Source: Tenuifilum sp. 4138str
Lineage (GTDB): Bacteria > Bacteroidota > Bacteroidia > Bacteroidales > Tenuifilaceae
Length of the DNA stretch: 64,000 bases
Direction of reading: 5' to 3'
Assembly (NCBI RefSeq): GCF_041102575.1
Contig: NZ_JBGCUE010000014.1
Location: 42,485 to 106,484 of the forward strand
Both the position numbers and the translations under genes were made by a program. The notes under the pieces were generated by a model. The model saw nothing but the letters and a program-made list of their open reading frames with translations, made no database searches and was not told where the DNA came from. This document shows positions 8,942 through 20,287 of the stretch, piece after piece. The number at the start of each line of letters is the position of its first letter. The first letter of the stretch is position 1.

Positions 8942-9781
8942 CTATTTGTAGATTTCAAAATTACGATCGTCTTTTGCTTTAATAAACAAATTGCGTTCCA
9001 GCTGGTCAATCAGGTTTTGCTTTCGCGCGTTAATAATTAGCTGTTTTATCTCGTTTGTTATGTAGGCGAGAGGTGCAGTTTCGCCTTGCTCTTTAACCTC
9101 ACGCAGCGAAACCAGGTAGATGAAACTGCCGTCTTCCATTTCAATGTATTGTTTTGAAAAGGTCTCCTTTACATTATCGATTGTGTAAGGAAGCTGACGG
9201 GTAATTACCGAGAATGGTATCCATTGGTCACTGAAAAAATCGTAGAAAATGGCCGCCTGATAGGCCAAATTATCCAGGAGTTGTATGTCCTCCTGTTTCT
9301 TAGAACGGTATATTTCCTTGATCTTTGGGGTTTGTGGGGCTTCCTTGCGGAGCTTTATGAATAGTGCTTTAACTATTGGCTCTGATAGAACAAAGTTATC
9401 CTTGTTGGAGTAGTAGTACTGCTCTACCTCTGTTTCCTTAACCAGTGTATCGAGTTTTTGGTTTACGTAAGCCTGCTCGTACTTGTGGATTAGTAGCGAG
9501 GCCCTATAATCTTCCAGCTGACGTGCCACATTTTTCTCCTTATCGGTAAGGTTGTTCTCGGCCTGTTTTAGCAGGAGTTGAGTTTGAATCCACTTTTCAA
9601 TGTAAGCCTTAGCAATTAGTATACTGTCCTCCTTACTTACATTTGTGAGGAAAATATTTTGAAGGTCGCTTTCGTAGAGGTACTTATCGTATACCCTTGC
9701 TACAGGCCGGCTATTATCGGCGTTTTGGCAAGCAGTAAGTAAGCCAGTTACTACAATCAGCGAAAAAAGTAGTCTATTCAT
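8942..9781 (-). CDS. SurA_N-like periplasmic lipoprotein
   Basis: About 279 residues with a lipoprotein signal (MNRLLFSLIVVTGLLTAC, lipobox LTAC). The following region (PVARVYDKYLYESDLQNIF, then YIEKWIQTQLLLKQAENNL) resembles the helical SurA/PpiC N-terminal chaperone domain. No convincing parvulin active site follows, so it may be a pure chaperone anchored at a membrane. It lies 7 bases from the next gene and 4 bases from the previous one, so it is clearly in the same operon. The start at 9781 was chosen for the lipoprotein signal. Confidence 0.72.
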   Translation of the reverse strand: MNRLLFSLIVVTGLLTACQNADNSRPVARVYDKYLYESDLQNIFLTNVSKEDSILIAKAYIEKWIQTQLLLKQAENNLTDKEKNVARQLEDYRASLLIHKYEQAYVNQKLDTLVKETEVEQYYYSNKDNFVLSEPIVKALFIKLRKEAPQTPKIKEIYRSKKQEDIQLLDNLAYQAAIFYDFFSDQWIPFSVITRQLPYTIDNVKETFSKQYIEMEDGSFIYLVSLREVKEQGETAPLAYITNEIKQLIINARKQNLIDQLERNLFIKAKDDRNFEIYK

Positions 9782-9785
9782 TTTT

Positions 9786-11753
9786 TTATTTATTGAGATT
9801 TTCAAGTAGCCTACTGTAAGTGTCAGTGTTAATATCCACCTTGTATTTTTCCTTAAGCGTTTGAACCCATGATTCCTCCAGATAATTCTGATAATCAGCT
9901 ATAACTTCTGCCCTGCAGTCGTTTAGCTCCTTAGGCTCACCTGTAGTTGTTTTACTGATATGTACTACAAGGTGTTTGTCGTTCTGAACACTACTGTTAA
10001 TACCTGAGTTCCATTGGGTATAACCTGAAAGCAATGGATTATCGGGGAAGCCTACCTGTTGGTTGTAGGTAACATTTTGTGCCTTCTTATTCCATTTCTT
10101 AACGAGTTCATCAGGATTTATTGCCGGGTTCTTTTTTAGGCTCTTTACTAGCGCCTGGGCAATCTTACTATCAGAGGTTTGGTAAACGGTAAAGTAAATT
10201 TTTTCGCCCCACAGATACTTATCGCGGTGGTTCTCGAAAAATGTGTTGAGTGCCGTGCTATCAGATGCTTTTGTCCATACCTCGCGATTCGATATCTCAA
10301 AAAGCAGCATACCTTCGAGGTATTCGTTGGCAAGCTGTTTAAATTCTGGATATTTTTGGGGTAAAAGCGATTTTTCTAGGTTAATTATGGTTTGGTTTAC
10401 CCAATCGGTATAAATAGAGCTGATGAACGATTGGATGGAATGGCTCCTGCTTTTTTGCTGGTTCTGCCCAATAAACTGGAGCAAGTCGGATAGTGTATAA
10501 TTCAATCCTTTTACAACCAGTAAGGTTGGGTTTGTTTTGATGCCTGGAACTTTCCAATCGCCTTTAAAAATTGTGGAATCGATAAGCGATGAGAGAAGTT
10601 TAGCTGATTCGGCGGGGAACTCCTTAACCCCGTACTCCTTTTTGAGTTTGTTAATGAATGAGGTACGTATGAGCATGGTTCTGCTGTCGCGAGCCAGTAG
10701 GTTTTTAATCTCTGCCTGCATCTCCTCGAACTCACCCGGGAGCTTTCTATCAAGAAGTTTAACCACATGCCACCCAAATGAGATTTGAAAGGGCTTGGAG
10801 ATATCGCCAATATCTTTTAGGGAAAAAGCAACCTCCTCGAACTCAGGTATTATTTGGCCGGAACGAATCCAGGGTAGTTCGCCACCGTTCGGGGCTGTAC
10901 TGTTGTCCTGCGATTCCTTTTTGGCTAGTTCGGAAAAGTTTTCACCGTTAAGGAGGCGGTTATGAATGTCAACTATTTTTTGGCGGGCGTTTTCCATTTC
11001 CTGAGGCGAAGCATTGGGGTTAACCCTCACCATGATGTGGGCAACCTTAATTTGCCCCTTGGCAGGGCGACGACCGTGAACCTTAATGATATGGTAACCA
11101 AAGCGGGTGCGAACCGGCATCGAAACCGAATCGACTGGAGTATTGTAAGCTGCACTTTCAAAGGGGTAAACCATTTGAAAGGCTGAGAACCAACCAAGGT
11201 AACCATTGTTTCGGCTAACCGAAGGATCGTTGCTAGTGGTTAATGCAACTTTGCCAAAGGGTTCGCCGCTAAGAACTTTGGAGCGAGCCTCAAGGGCTTT
11301 TTGGTAGTACTTAAGAGTATCGGAACCCGTTACTGTTTCAGGAATGCTAATAAGGATGTGGCTGGCACTTACCTCTTCCAGCATACGCTGATATGCCTCA
11401 CGGGTTAACCCATCGAGCGTTTCCTGATCAATGAGGTACGCTTGCGCAAGCTGATCTACATAACCATTATACTCATTCCTGAACGAAGATAGGGTGTCGA
11501 TTCCTGCATCGCGGGCTGCTTGAACCTTTAGCTTAAAGTTGATGAAAAGGTTTAGGTAGTCATCAAGGGTCGATTTATCAATTTTAGTACCAGTAGCCTT
11601 GGTGTTTTTAATGTAAAGCGATATAAACTCATCAGCTGAAATAGGAGTATTGTTGATAGTTAAAAGCGTTTCAGAGCCCTGTTTCTGGGCATAAGCAATT
11701 TGTCCTGCTAACACTCCGGCTGTAATGATTGCTACTCGAAATACCTTTCTCAT
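9786..11753 (-). CDS. PpiC-type periplasmic peptidylprolyl isomerase with two parvulin domains
   Basis: About 655 residues with a signal peptide (MRKVFRVAIITAGVLAGQIAYAQ). Two parvulin domains are visible: EEVSASHILISIP ... SVSRNNGYLGWFSAFQMVYPFESAAYN...RFGYHIIKVHGRR, then GQIKVAHIMVRVN ... GGELPWIRSGQIIPEFEEVAFSL...SFGWHVVKLLDRK. The C-terminal half is helical with no recognised domain. It is the first gene of the chaperone/OstA operon and probably helps outer-membrane protein folding. Confidence 0.88.
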   Translation of the reverse strand: MRKVFRVAIITAGVLAGQIAYAQKQGSETLLTINNTPISADEFISLYIKNTKATGTKIDKSTLDDYLNLFINFKLKVQAARDAGIDTLSSFRNEYNGYVDQLAQAYLIDQETLDGLTREAYQRMLEEVSASHILISIPETVTGSDTLKYYQKALEARSKVLSGEPFGKVALTTSNDPSVSRNNGYLGWFSAFQMVYPFESAAYNTPVDSVSMPVRTRFGYHIIKVHGRRPAKGQIKVAHIMVRVNPNASPQEMENARQKIVDIHNRLLNGENFSELAKKESQDNSTAPNGGELPWIRSGQIIPEFEEVAFSLKDIGDISKPFQISFGWHVVKLLDRKLPGEFEEMQAEIKNLLARDSRTMLIRTSFINKLKKEYGVKEFPAESAKLLSSLIDSTIFKGDWKVPGIKTNPTLLVVKGLNYTLSDLLQFIGQNQQKSRSHSIQSFISSIYTDWVNQTIINLEKSLLPQKYPEFKQLANEYLEGMLLFEISNREVWTKASDSTALNTFFENHRDKYLWGEKIYFTVYQTSDSKIAQALVKSLKKNPAINPDELVKKWNKKAQNVTYNQQVGFPDNPLLSGYTQWNSGINSSVQNDKHLVVHISKTTTGEPKELNDCRAEVIADYQNYLEESWVQTLKEKYKVDINTDTYSRLLENLNK

Positions 11754-11795
11754 CGGTTTTGGGTTTAAGGTTACCTTACAAAACATTAGTTTGCA

Positions 11796-13295
<1,500 letters not shown>

Positions 13296-13447
13296 TTAAA
13301 AATGCGGCAAGTTACAAAAAAATAGCATACCTGCAATTGGCTCAGCCCAATATGCAGCTCTGGCTATGTTATTTTTTGCAAAACCCTAAAAGGTAGTTGT
13401 TGACATTTTGTGTTAACCCAGGTGCAATGAATTAAAAAATTATAAAT

Positions 13448-13541
13448 GGGCTTGTTTCTAGAGGAATGGGTCGGAATGAATCGAAATAAGTCAGAATATG
13501 AGGAAGTTAGAGGAAGTTAGATGAAGTTAGAGGAAAATAGA
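13448..13541. repeat. 10-bp-periodic repeat element, left copy
   Basis: Starts with GGGCTTGTTTCTAGAGGAAT and continues in units of about 10 bases (AGGAAGTTAG three times, with GGAATGAATC-type units before it). An inverted relative lies at 15943-16004 and a third at 60942-61038. The rest of the gap 13278-13784 is AT-rich; nothing else is recognised in it. Confidence 0.75.
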
Positions 13542-13784
13542 ACAGATAAATCTAAGAATTTTGATAATCAAATTTAACCTAACAAAAAATAGAACGCAGG
13601 TTACACTGATTAAATAGATTTACGCAGATTTTCAATAAGCACCAAACGCCAACCATAAAAAACTAAACACCTTTAAACACTTAACAAAAAACGTTGATTC
13701 AAATCCCCAAAAAAAAAAGTAGCTGATTTTTTTATTGTTATGTAAATTTACAATATCTTGAAGTATAAAATTGAAAGAATAATT

Positions 13785-15806
13785 ATGGATGAGGTTGAGA
13801 TCAATGCAATACTTGCAGAGCTTGATGATTTAAGGAAGAAGTACGAAGAGCTAAAGGCTCTTCATGATGCCCAAAATAAGATTCAAAGCGATATAGAAAG
13901 CAGATTGCTTGATAGCGAAGCCCGTAATGCTGCACTGTTATCGGCCAACCCTGATATGATGTTTGTTTTCGATAAGCAAGGTTATTTTATTGACTACAAT
14001 GGAGGGCTTAATGAGATGTATGCACCTCCGGAATTCTTTGTGGGTAAAAGAGTTGATGAAGTCTTGCCTGAACAGGTTGCAAAATTAACCCACGAAAAGA
14101 TAAAGCAGCTTTTTGAAACCGGTAAAATGCAGGTTTACGACTACGACCTTGTTATTCAGGGTAAAACAATGTTTTTTGAAAGTCGCCTTGTTAAGTATGG
14201 AACTGATAAAGCATTAGCCGTAGTAAGAAATATTACCCAAAGGAAGAACTATGAAATTACCCTAAAGGAAAGTGAACTGCGATACCAGGAACTGTATAAC
14301 CTTTTACGATTACTTGCCGATACGGCTCCCGATATGATTTGGGCCAAGGATGCTCAAAAGCGATATATTTTTGCCAATAGGGCAATGTGTCAAGAGTTGC
14401 TCAATGCGTCTGACACCAATGAACCAATAGGTAAAACCGATTTATTTTTTGCTCTTCGCGAAAGGGAGAAACATCCAGAGGATCCCAACTGGCATACTTT
14501 TGGAGAGCTATGTATGGATTCCGATGAAATTACAATGCGGGAGCTGCGCCCCATGCAGTTTGATGAGTATGGTAATGTTAAGGGCAAATTCATGTTCCTT
14601 GATGTTCATAAGGCCCCCATTTTCAGTAACGATGGAAAGTTAATGGGAGTTGTTGGTACGGCCCGTAACATTACTGAAAAGAAGGAGATGGAGGAAAAGC
14701 TAAAACTATCAGAACAAACATACAAAGGAATCCTAAATAGTATTTCGGAGGCAGTTTACATTCAGGATGAAAATGGAGTTTTTATAGATGTAAACGATAC
14801 TGCCACCCGAATTTACGGTTACCCTCGTGACTACTTTATAGGCAGAACTCCTGAATTCCTGTCGGCGCCAGGGTATAATAACCTAGAGCAGGTTGCGCAG
14901 TGCGTGAAAAAGGCTTTCCATGGCGAACCTCAGGTATTTGAATTCTGGGGGATACGGCACGATGGAGCCTACTTCCCCAAGATTGTAAGCCTTACGCCAG
15001 GAGTATATTTTGGTAAAAATTGTGTAATTGCGGTGGCACGCGATATTACTGAACAAAAGAACTGGGAAAAAGAGATACTCGAGGCAAAGAGTAAAGCCGA
15101 GGAAAATGATAAGCTAAAATCGGCCTTTCTGGCCAATATGAGCCATGAAATTAGAACTCCATTGAACGGCATAATGGGGTTTGTGCAGCTTATGCGTAAC
15201 CCAAATTTGTCCAAGGAAGATTTTGAAAAATACCTAAATGTAATTGAAAGAAGTGGTGAGAGGCTTAATGAACTGTTAACCGGCCTTCTCGATATGGCTA
15301 GAATTGAGGCAGGCCAAGTCAAAGTAATTTACAAAAGGACCAATATTGCAAGCCTGGTAAAGTACGTAACCGAATTTTTTACCCCCGATGCAAGGGTAAA
15401 AGGTTTAGGAATAACTCATAAAATCAATATTCCTGAGCAGTTAGTTGAGATTGAAACCGATGGCTACCTGTTACAGGATATCTTTTTTAACCTGATTAAA
15501 AATGCCATAAAATATACAAATAAGGGAAACATAACCATTGGTTGTGAGTATTTTGATAGTTCACTACTATTTAAGGTAAGCGATACAGGTATTGGAGTAC
15601 CACGGGATAAGCAAAAAGTGATTTTTGAACGCTTTGTGCGAGCCAATAATGATTTGACTAATCCGGTTGATGGTGCTGGTTTGGGATTATCAATAGCAAA
15701 GGCTTACGTTGAAAGACTTGGTGGTAAAATTTGGTTGGAAAGCGAACCCGGTAAGGGCTCAACCTTCTACTTCACTATTCCCTTAAGTCCAAATGTTAAC
15801 TTCTAA
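13785..15806 (+). CDS. Cytoplasmic multi-PAS sensor histidine kinase
   Basis: About 673 residues with no membrane segment. A short N-terminal coiled coil is followed by three PAS domains, at about residues 45-150, 165-295 and 310-430 (for example NPDMMFVFDKQGYFIDYNGG and ILNSISEAVYIQDENGVFID). The kinase core follows: H-box FLANMSHEIRTPLNGIMGF, N-box FFNLIKNAIKYTN, G1 VSDTGIGVPRDK and G2 GAGLGLSIAKAYVERLGG. There is no receiver domain and no adjacent regulator, so it is an orphan kinase. The start at 13785 was preferred to a TTG at 13758. The gene is flanked by inverted copies of a periodic repeat. Confidence 0.9.
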   Translation: MDEVEINAILAELDDLRKKYEELKALHDAQNKIQSDIESRLLDSEARNAALLSANPDMMFVFDKQGYFIDYNGGLNEMYAPPEFFVGKRVDEVLPEQVAKLTHEKIKQLFETGKMQVYDYDLVIQGKTMFFESRLVKYGTDKALAVVRNITQRKNYEITLKESELRYQELYNLLRLLADTAPDMIWAKDAQKRYIFANRAMCQELLNASDTNEPIGKTDLFFALREREKHPEDPNWHTFGELCMDSDEITMRELRPMQFDEYGNVKGKFMFLDVHKAPIFSNDGKLMGVVGTARNITEKKEMEEKLKLSEQTYKGILNSISEAVYIQDENGVFIDVNDTATRIYGYPRDYFIGRTPEFLSAPGYNNLEQVAQCVKKAFHGEPQVFEFWGIRHDGAYFPKIVSLTPGVYFGKNCVIAVARDITEQKNWEKEILEAKSKAEENDKLKSAFLANMSHEIRTPLNGIMGFVQLMRNPNLSKEDFEKYLNVIERSGERLNELLTGLLDMARIEAGQVKVIYKRTNIASLVKYVTEFFTPDARVKGLGITHKINIPEQLVEIETDGYLLQDIFFNLIKNAIKYTNKGNITIGCEYFDSSLLFKVSDTGIGVPRDKQKVIFERFVRANNDLTNPVDGAGLGLSIAKAYVERLGGKIWLESEPGKGSTFYFTIPLSPNVNF

Positions 15807-15942
15807 TTCATCAACTGACTAAAATTCGTCAACTGTTTTTTTCGATAAACAGTTCCCCTCTATAAATGTTTCCGCCTTCCATTTTGATTATCTCCGCTGA
15901 ATTTGTTAATCCATAGCATTTCGGATTAACTGTTCACTTTTT

Positions 15943-16004
15943 GCTATTCCTCTAACTTCCTCATATTCCGTCACATTCCGATTCATTCCTCTAGAAACAA
16001 GCCC
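15943..16004. repeat. 10-bp-periodic repeat element, inverted copy
   Basis: The reverse complement of this stretch matches the beginning of 13448-13541: it ends with ATTCCTCTAGAAACAAGCCC and contains CCTCTAACTTCCTCATATTC. The two copies bracket the histidine kinase gene in opposite orientation. Nothing else is recognised in the gap 15807-16065. Confidence 0.75.
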
Positions 16005-16065
16005 GCTTGAATTTTTAAATTCATGGTACTTGGGTTAAATAGCCGTCTCCCTTTGCCAGAAACAC

Positions 16066-18171
16066 TTATTCGGTTATACCCCACTGGTTTAACATGTAAG
16101 CATATATAAAGGCCTGTTCCTTGAGCTGAAGGTACCTACCCGATGATTGGCTATGGCCAAGCGACATATCAACCCAAAGCAAAATTTGGCTGTTACCGGT
16201 ATTATTAGCCCGTAGCTTAGCCACCCACTTTACGGGCTCAAAGTATTGCACTTGATTGTCGTTGTAGCCCGATGTAACAAGCATGTTAGGGTAGGGCATC
16301 TTTTTAATTTGGTCGTAGGGCGAGTACGATTTTATGTAGTAGTAGAAGGTAGAATCGTGAGGATTTCCCCACTCGTTGTATTCAACAGTAGTTAATGCTT
16401 GTGTTGAATCGAGCATCGATGTAAGCACATCTACAAAAGGCACCTCTGCAACCACAGCTTTGAATAGATCGGGGCGCATGTTTAATGCTGCTCCCACAAG
16501 TAATCCGCCAGCGCTGCTACCATGAGCTATAAGTTTTGAAGCTGAAGTATAGCCATCGGCAATAAGTTTCTCGGCGCAAGCAACAAAATCGGTAAAAGAG
16601 TTTTTCTTGTTCAGGAGTTTGCCTTGGTTATACCAGTTCCGTCCCATTTCCTGTCCGCCTCGCACATGGGCAACTGCATATACTACACCTCTGTCAAGTA
16701 AGCTAATGAGATTTGGATCGAAGGTGGTGTTGATGGAGTAACCGTAAGCACCATAGCCGTAAAGGAGCAAGGGCGTGTTTGGGCTAAACCTGGTACCTTT
16801 CCTATATACCAGTGATATTGGAATCGTTGTACTGTCCGGTGCAGTTGCCCAAATCCGCTTTGACTCATATTTAGTTGGATCAAAACCACCCAGAACTTCA
16901 TTCTGCTTGAGCAGCCTTTTTTTGCGGGTAGTCATGTTGTATTCGCATGTGGAACCGGGAGTGGTAAACGAGGTGTAGTAGTAATAAAAAAGATTAGTGT
17001 TAAACTCAGGGTTTACTGAGGGAAGAGCAGTGTAAACCTCCTCGCCAAAATCGATATAGTGCTGCTCCATATTCAGTAGGTTTACTACCCTAACCTTCAA
17101 TAGCGCATCGCGGCGTTCGGTTGTTACTATGTGGTTTTTAAAGGCTTCCATGGTAAGAATTAGTACCGAGGAGTCGGCAGGGATTACCTCTTTCCAGTTC
17201 TTAAGTGTTGGGTTGGTAACTGGAGCCCTAAGCACCTTAAAATTGGGAGCGTTTAGGTTGGTTAAAAAGTAAAAATGACTGCCTGAGTGGTCAACGCTAT
17301 ACTCAAGGTTCTGTTCTCGCCCCACTATCAATCTAAATTTATCTAAGGGCTTTTCGGCGTCCAGGTACCAGCACTCACTTGCAATTCCATTGGATGTTGA
17401 TATTATTACGAAGCTGTGCGATTTTGTGGTAAACACATGTGCCCTGAAAGTTTTGTCGGTTTCCTTAAAAACCGGGACATCATCGTATGGTTGGAGTATG
17501 TCGTGGCGGAAAATGGCTGATGGGCGCAGGGTGCTATCCTTGAAGGCATAGAAAACAAATCGGCAATCCTTAGTCCAGGCAACCTCACCGGTTGTGTTTT
17601 CAATTTTATGCTCCAAAATCCGACCCGATGCCAAGTCCTTGAAGTAAATGGTAAAAAGCCGTTTCCCCAGGGTATCAACCCCAAATGCCATGAAATGGTT
17701 ATCGGGCGAGATATCAATGCTTGCAATCTGGCAGTAGCGATGGCCTGCAGCAACCTCGTTCTCATCAAGTATTATTTCTTCAGGCGCATTCATGGATCCC
17801 TTTCGCCTACAGTTAATGGGATACTCTTTGCCTTCCTCGTATCGAATATAGTAGTAGTAGCCATTCATGAAAACAGGAACAGTAATATCGTCGCCTCGTT
17901 TGCGTGAGCGCATTTCAGCAACCAACCTATCCTGCAGGTTCAGGGTAGGTTCCAATACTGCGTATGTGTAGGCATTCTCAGCCAGCAAATGGTCAATTAC
18001 CTTTTGCGATTCACGATTCCGTAACCAGAAGTAAGGATCGATGCGTGTATCGCCAAACATAACCAAAAGCGTATCGTGTTGTTCAGCTAAAGGCGCAGTG
18101 GGTACTAAGGAACAGCCCGAAATAATGAGTGTAGCAAAAAAAAGAAAAGTATTTTTTAAGGCTCTTATCAT
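16066..18171 (-). CDS. S9 family prolyl oligopeptidase (oligopeptidase B-like), lipoprotein
   Basis: 701 residues. An N-terminal lipoprotein signal (MIRALKNTFLFFATLIISGC) is followed by the beta-propeller of the S9A family and a C-terminal alpha/beta-hydrolase. The catalytic serine is in AHGSSAGGLLVG, the aspartate is in TSGYNDNQVQYFEP, and the histidine is in LGHSQSSGR. Motifs such as DPYFWLRNRESQKV and YGAYGYSINTTFDP are typical of oligopeptidase B, which cleaves peptides after basic residues. The lipobox suggests a membrane-anchored, periplasmic enzyme. Confidence 0.9.
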   Translation of the reverse strand: MIRALKNTFLFFATLIISGCSLVPTAPLAEQHDTLLVMFGDTRIDPYFWLRNRESQKVIDHLLAENAYTYAVLEPTLNLQDRLVAEMRSRKRGDDITVPVFMNGYYYYIRYEEGKEYPINCRRKGSMNAPEEIILDENEVAAGHRYCQIASIDISPDNHFMAFGVDTLGKRLFTIYFKDLASGRILEHKIENTTGEVAWTKDCRFVFYAFKDSTLRPSAIFRHDILQPYDDVPVFKETDKTFRAHVFTTKSHSFVIISTSNGIASECWYLDAEKPLDKFRLIVGREQNLEYSVDHSGSHFYFLTNLNAPNFKVLRAPVTNPTLKNWKEVIPADSSVLILTMEAFKNHIVTTERRDALLKVRVVNLLNMEQHYIDFGEEVYTALPSVNPEFNTNLFYYYYTSFTTPGSTCEYNMTTRKKRLLKQNEVLGGFDPTKYESKRIWATAPDSTTIPISLVYRKGTRFSPNTPLLLYGYGAYGYSINTTFDPNLISLLDRGVVYAVAHVRGGQEMGRNWYNQGKLLNKKNSFTDFVACAEKLIADGYTSASKLIAHGSSAGGLLVGAALNMRPDLFKAVVAEVPFVDVLTSMLDSTQALTTVEYNEWGNPHDSTFYYYIKSYSPYDQIKKMPYPNMLVTSGYNDNQVQYFEPVKWVAKLRANNTGNSQILLWVDMSLGHSQSSGRYLQLKEQAFIYAYMLNQWGITE

Positions 18172-18317
18172 CTACATCAAAATGTGTTTTAAACATCAAA
18201 TTTATTACTTCCGTTGGTTTTTACCAAATTGATGTTACTATAAATTGAATAGCGAGCATAATAAACGGCATGTGAACAAAGAACCGATTTGTTTGTTAAA
18301 TAGAAAATATTCGGGCA

Positions 18318-18821
18318 ATGTTGCGATCGTTTTTTTCAGTTCTTATTGTGGTAGGTCTGTTTGGTTGTAAGACAAACAGGCATACTTATAGTTACGACAC
18401 CATTGATGTTGTTGACTTTAAGATGCTTGAGCCACAGCTCTCAAAATCGACCGATACGGTTTACGTAGTTAACTTTTGGGCTACTTGGTGTGCGCCATGC
18501 GTTAAGGAATTTCCATACTTTGATGAAGCTGCGGAAAAATACTCCGATAGCAAGGTAAGATTCTTAATGGTTAGCCTCGATTTCCCTAATCAGCTTGACA
18601 AGAGCTTAAAACCATTTGTAAAATCCAGAACTAATCGTTTACCTGTGGTTTTGCTCGATGATCCTAATCAGAATGAATGGATCAATAAGGTGAGCCCCGA
18701 CTGGAGCGGTGCGCTTCCTGCAACCCTAATATATAAAGGCAGCTATAAAGTTTTTATTGAAGGGCCTATTGAATTAGCCGATATAACTTCAAATATTGAT
18801 AGTTTACTTGTCAAACCTTAA
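18318..18821 (+). CDS. TlpA-family thioredoxin-like lipoprotein
   Basis: 167 residues. It has a lipoprotein signal (MLRSFFSVLIVVGLFGC) and a thioredoxin fold with the active-site motif FWATWCAPCVKEFP (about residues 53-66) and a cis-proline in GALPATLIY. It is probably a periplasmic disulfide reductase. It is followed after 13 bases by a second redoxin gene, so the pair likely forms an operon. Confidence 0.87.
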   Translation: MLRSFFSVLIVVGLFGCKTNRHTYSYDTIDVVDFKMLEPQLSKSTDTVYVVNFWATWCAPCVKEFPYFDEAAEKYSDSKVRFLMVSLDFPNQLDKSLKPFVKSRTNRLPVVLLDDPNQNEWINKVSPDWSGALPATLIYKGSYKVFIEGPIELADITSNIDSLLVKP

Positions 18822-18834
18822 AACTAATGAATCT

Positions 18835-19434
18835 ATGAAACGATTGTTTTTGATGCTAATGGCTACTTTTATGGTGGCCGGGCTATACGCTCAGGGTTTA
18901 AAAATTGGCGATAAGGCCCCTGACTTTCGCCTGAAGAATGTTGATGGCAAAATGGTTTCACTGGCCGATTACACTCAGGCCAAAGGTTTTATTGTAATCT
19001 TTTCGTGTAATCATTGTCCTTTTGTGAAAGCCTATGAGGATAGGATGATAGCCCTACACGAAAAGTATGCCCCTAAAGGGTTTCCTGTAATTGCCATCAA
19101 CTCTAACGATCCTGAAGTTGTACCTGAAGACTCGTTCGATAAAATGGTTGAGCGAGCCCAGCAAAAGAAATTCCCATTTGTGTACCTCTTCGATGAGGGG
19201 CAAAAGGTTTACCCGCTTTACGGAGCAGCTCGTACACCACATGTTTACATTTTAAGTAAAAAAGCAAACGATTTGGTTGTTGAGTACATTGGTACAATTG
19301 ACGATAACTATAAGGATGCCTCGGCCGTAAAGGAAAAGTACGTTGAGAATGCTGTTGATGCTCTACTTTCTGGTAAGAAACCTGCCGTTACTGAAACTAA
19401 AGCGGTGGGTTGCTCAATAAAAGTGAAAAAGTAG
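18835..19434 (+). CDS. Exported AhpC/TlpA-type redoxin
   Basis: About 199 residues with a signal peptide (MKRLFLMLMATFMVAGLYAQ). The redoxin start (KIGDKAPDFRLKNVDGK) and the active-site segment IFSCNHCPFVKAYEDR carry a CxxC motif with peroxiredoxin-like surroundings, and the cis-proline lies in ARTPHVYIL. This family is common in Bacteroidota; the substrate is unknown. The ATG at 18835 was chosen because the longer frame from 18796 lacks a signal peptide and overlaps the gene upstream. Confidence 0.85.
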   Translation: MKRLFLMLMATFMVAGLYAQGLKIGDKAPDFRLKNVDGKMVSLADYTQAKGFIVIFSCNHCPFVKAYEDRMIALHEKYAPKGFPVIAINSNDPEVVPEDSFDKMVERAQQKKFPFVYLFDEGQKVYPLYGAARTPHVYILSKKANDLVVEYIGTIDDNYKDASAVKEKYVENAVDALLSGKKPAVTETKAVGCSIKVKK

Positions 19435-19455
19435 TTTATAGCTATATAATTGATT

Positions 19456-19484
19456 AAGCCGCTACTGAGCTAGCGGCTTTTTTT
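19456..19484 (+). terminator. Intrinsic terminator after the two redoxin genes
   Basis: AAGCCGCTA...TAGCGGCTT hairpin with a run of seven T. Confidence 0.87.
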
Positions 19485-19509
19485 GTTAGCTTTGCCTAAA
19501 TGATCTGCT

Positions 19510-20187
19510 ATGGATGGATTAAGGGTAGTTCCAACTGCTGATGGTAGTTCCACGCTTTACAGCGAAAGGTTTAAGGCAACCTACCATTCCGTAAACGGTG
19601 CGCTAACGGAGTCGATGCATGTATTCATAAAATCGGGGTTTGAGGCCATTTTACAAAATAAAAAAAACGTTGATGTGCTTGAGATTGGAATGGGTACCTG
19701 CTTAAATGCAGCTCTTACAGGATGGGTAGCACAGATGTATGGAGCAAGGGTACATTACACCGGTATAGAGCTTTTCCCTCCTACGGTTGAAGTGCTAAAC
19801 TCCACGGGTTACCATGCTGTTTTAGAGCCAGAATGCGCAGAGCTTTGGGAAAAGATTGTTGCTGCATCAGCCAGTGAGCCTGTTCCAGTATCTACCTGGG
19901 TTACAGTTTCAAAGTTGTATGTTGATTTCATAGGTTGGAATCCTAACAATATGTACGATTTAGTTTACTTTGATGCTTTTGCTCCTGACGACCAGCCCGA
20001 GATGTGGAGTATTGAAAATTTCAATAAGTTATTCAATGCTTTAAAACCTAACGGTGCATTGGTTACCTACTCAGCTAAAGGACTGGTAAAGCAAAATTTA
20101 CGGCAGGCAGGCTTTTACGTTGAAAGGTTGGCTGGGCCTCCCGGTAAACGCCACATGATTAGGGCATGGAAAAATGAGCCAAAGTAA
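19510..20187 (+). CDS. mnmD: MnmD-type tRNA methyltransferase (mnm5U biosynthesis)
   Basis: 225 residues. It should methylate the 5-aminomethyl group of wobble uridine in tRNA, the job done in enterobacteria by the N-terminal half of MnmC. Visible motifs are TESMHVFIKSGFE, the SAM-binding VLEIGMGTCLNAALT, the catalytic-region YFDAFAPDDQPEMWS, and LVTYSAKGLVKQNLRQAGF..ERLAGPPGKRHM. The oxidoreductase half of MnmC is absent, as is normal for stand-alone MnmD. Family assignment is firm; the activity is inferred. Confidence 0.88.
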   Translation: MDGLRVVPTADGSSTLYSERFKATYHSVNGALTESMHVFIKSGFEAILQNKKNVDVLEIGMGTCLNAALTGWVAQMYGARVHYTGIELFPPTVEVLNSTGYHAVLEPECAELWEKIVAASASEPVPVSTWVTVSKLYVDFIGWNPNNMYDLVYFDAFAPDDQPEMWSIENFNKLFNALKPNGALVTYSAKGLVKQNLRQAGFYVERLAGPPGKRHMIRAWKNEPK

Positions 20188-20214
20188 TTTCCCCAAAAAA
20201 AAGCTAACGTTTTT

Positions 20215-20243
20215 TTTGATAATGGAAAAGTATAGTATCTTCG
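20215..20243 (+). promoter_or_regulatory. Promoter of the FKBP gene
   Basis: TTTG at 20215-20218, 17 bases, then TATCTTCG at 20236-20243, close to the TAnnTTTG consensus. The predicted start site is near 20250. Confidence 0.7.
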
Positions 20244-20287
20244 CAAAGAAAATTACTTTCGTATAACTAACTTAAATCAATCATATT

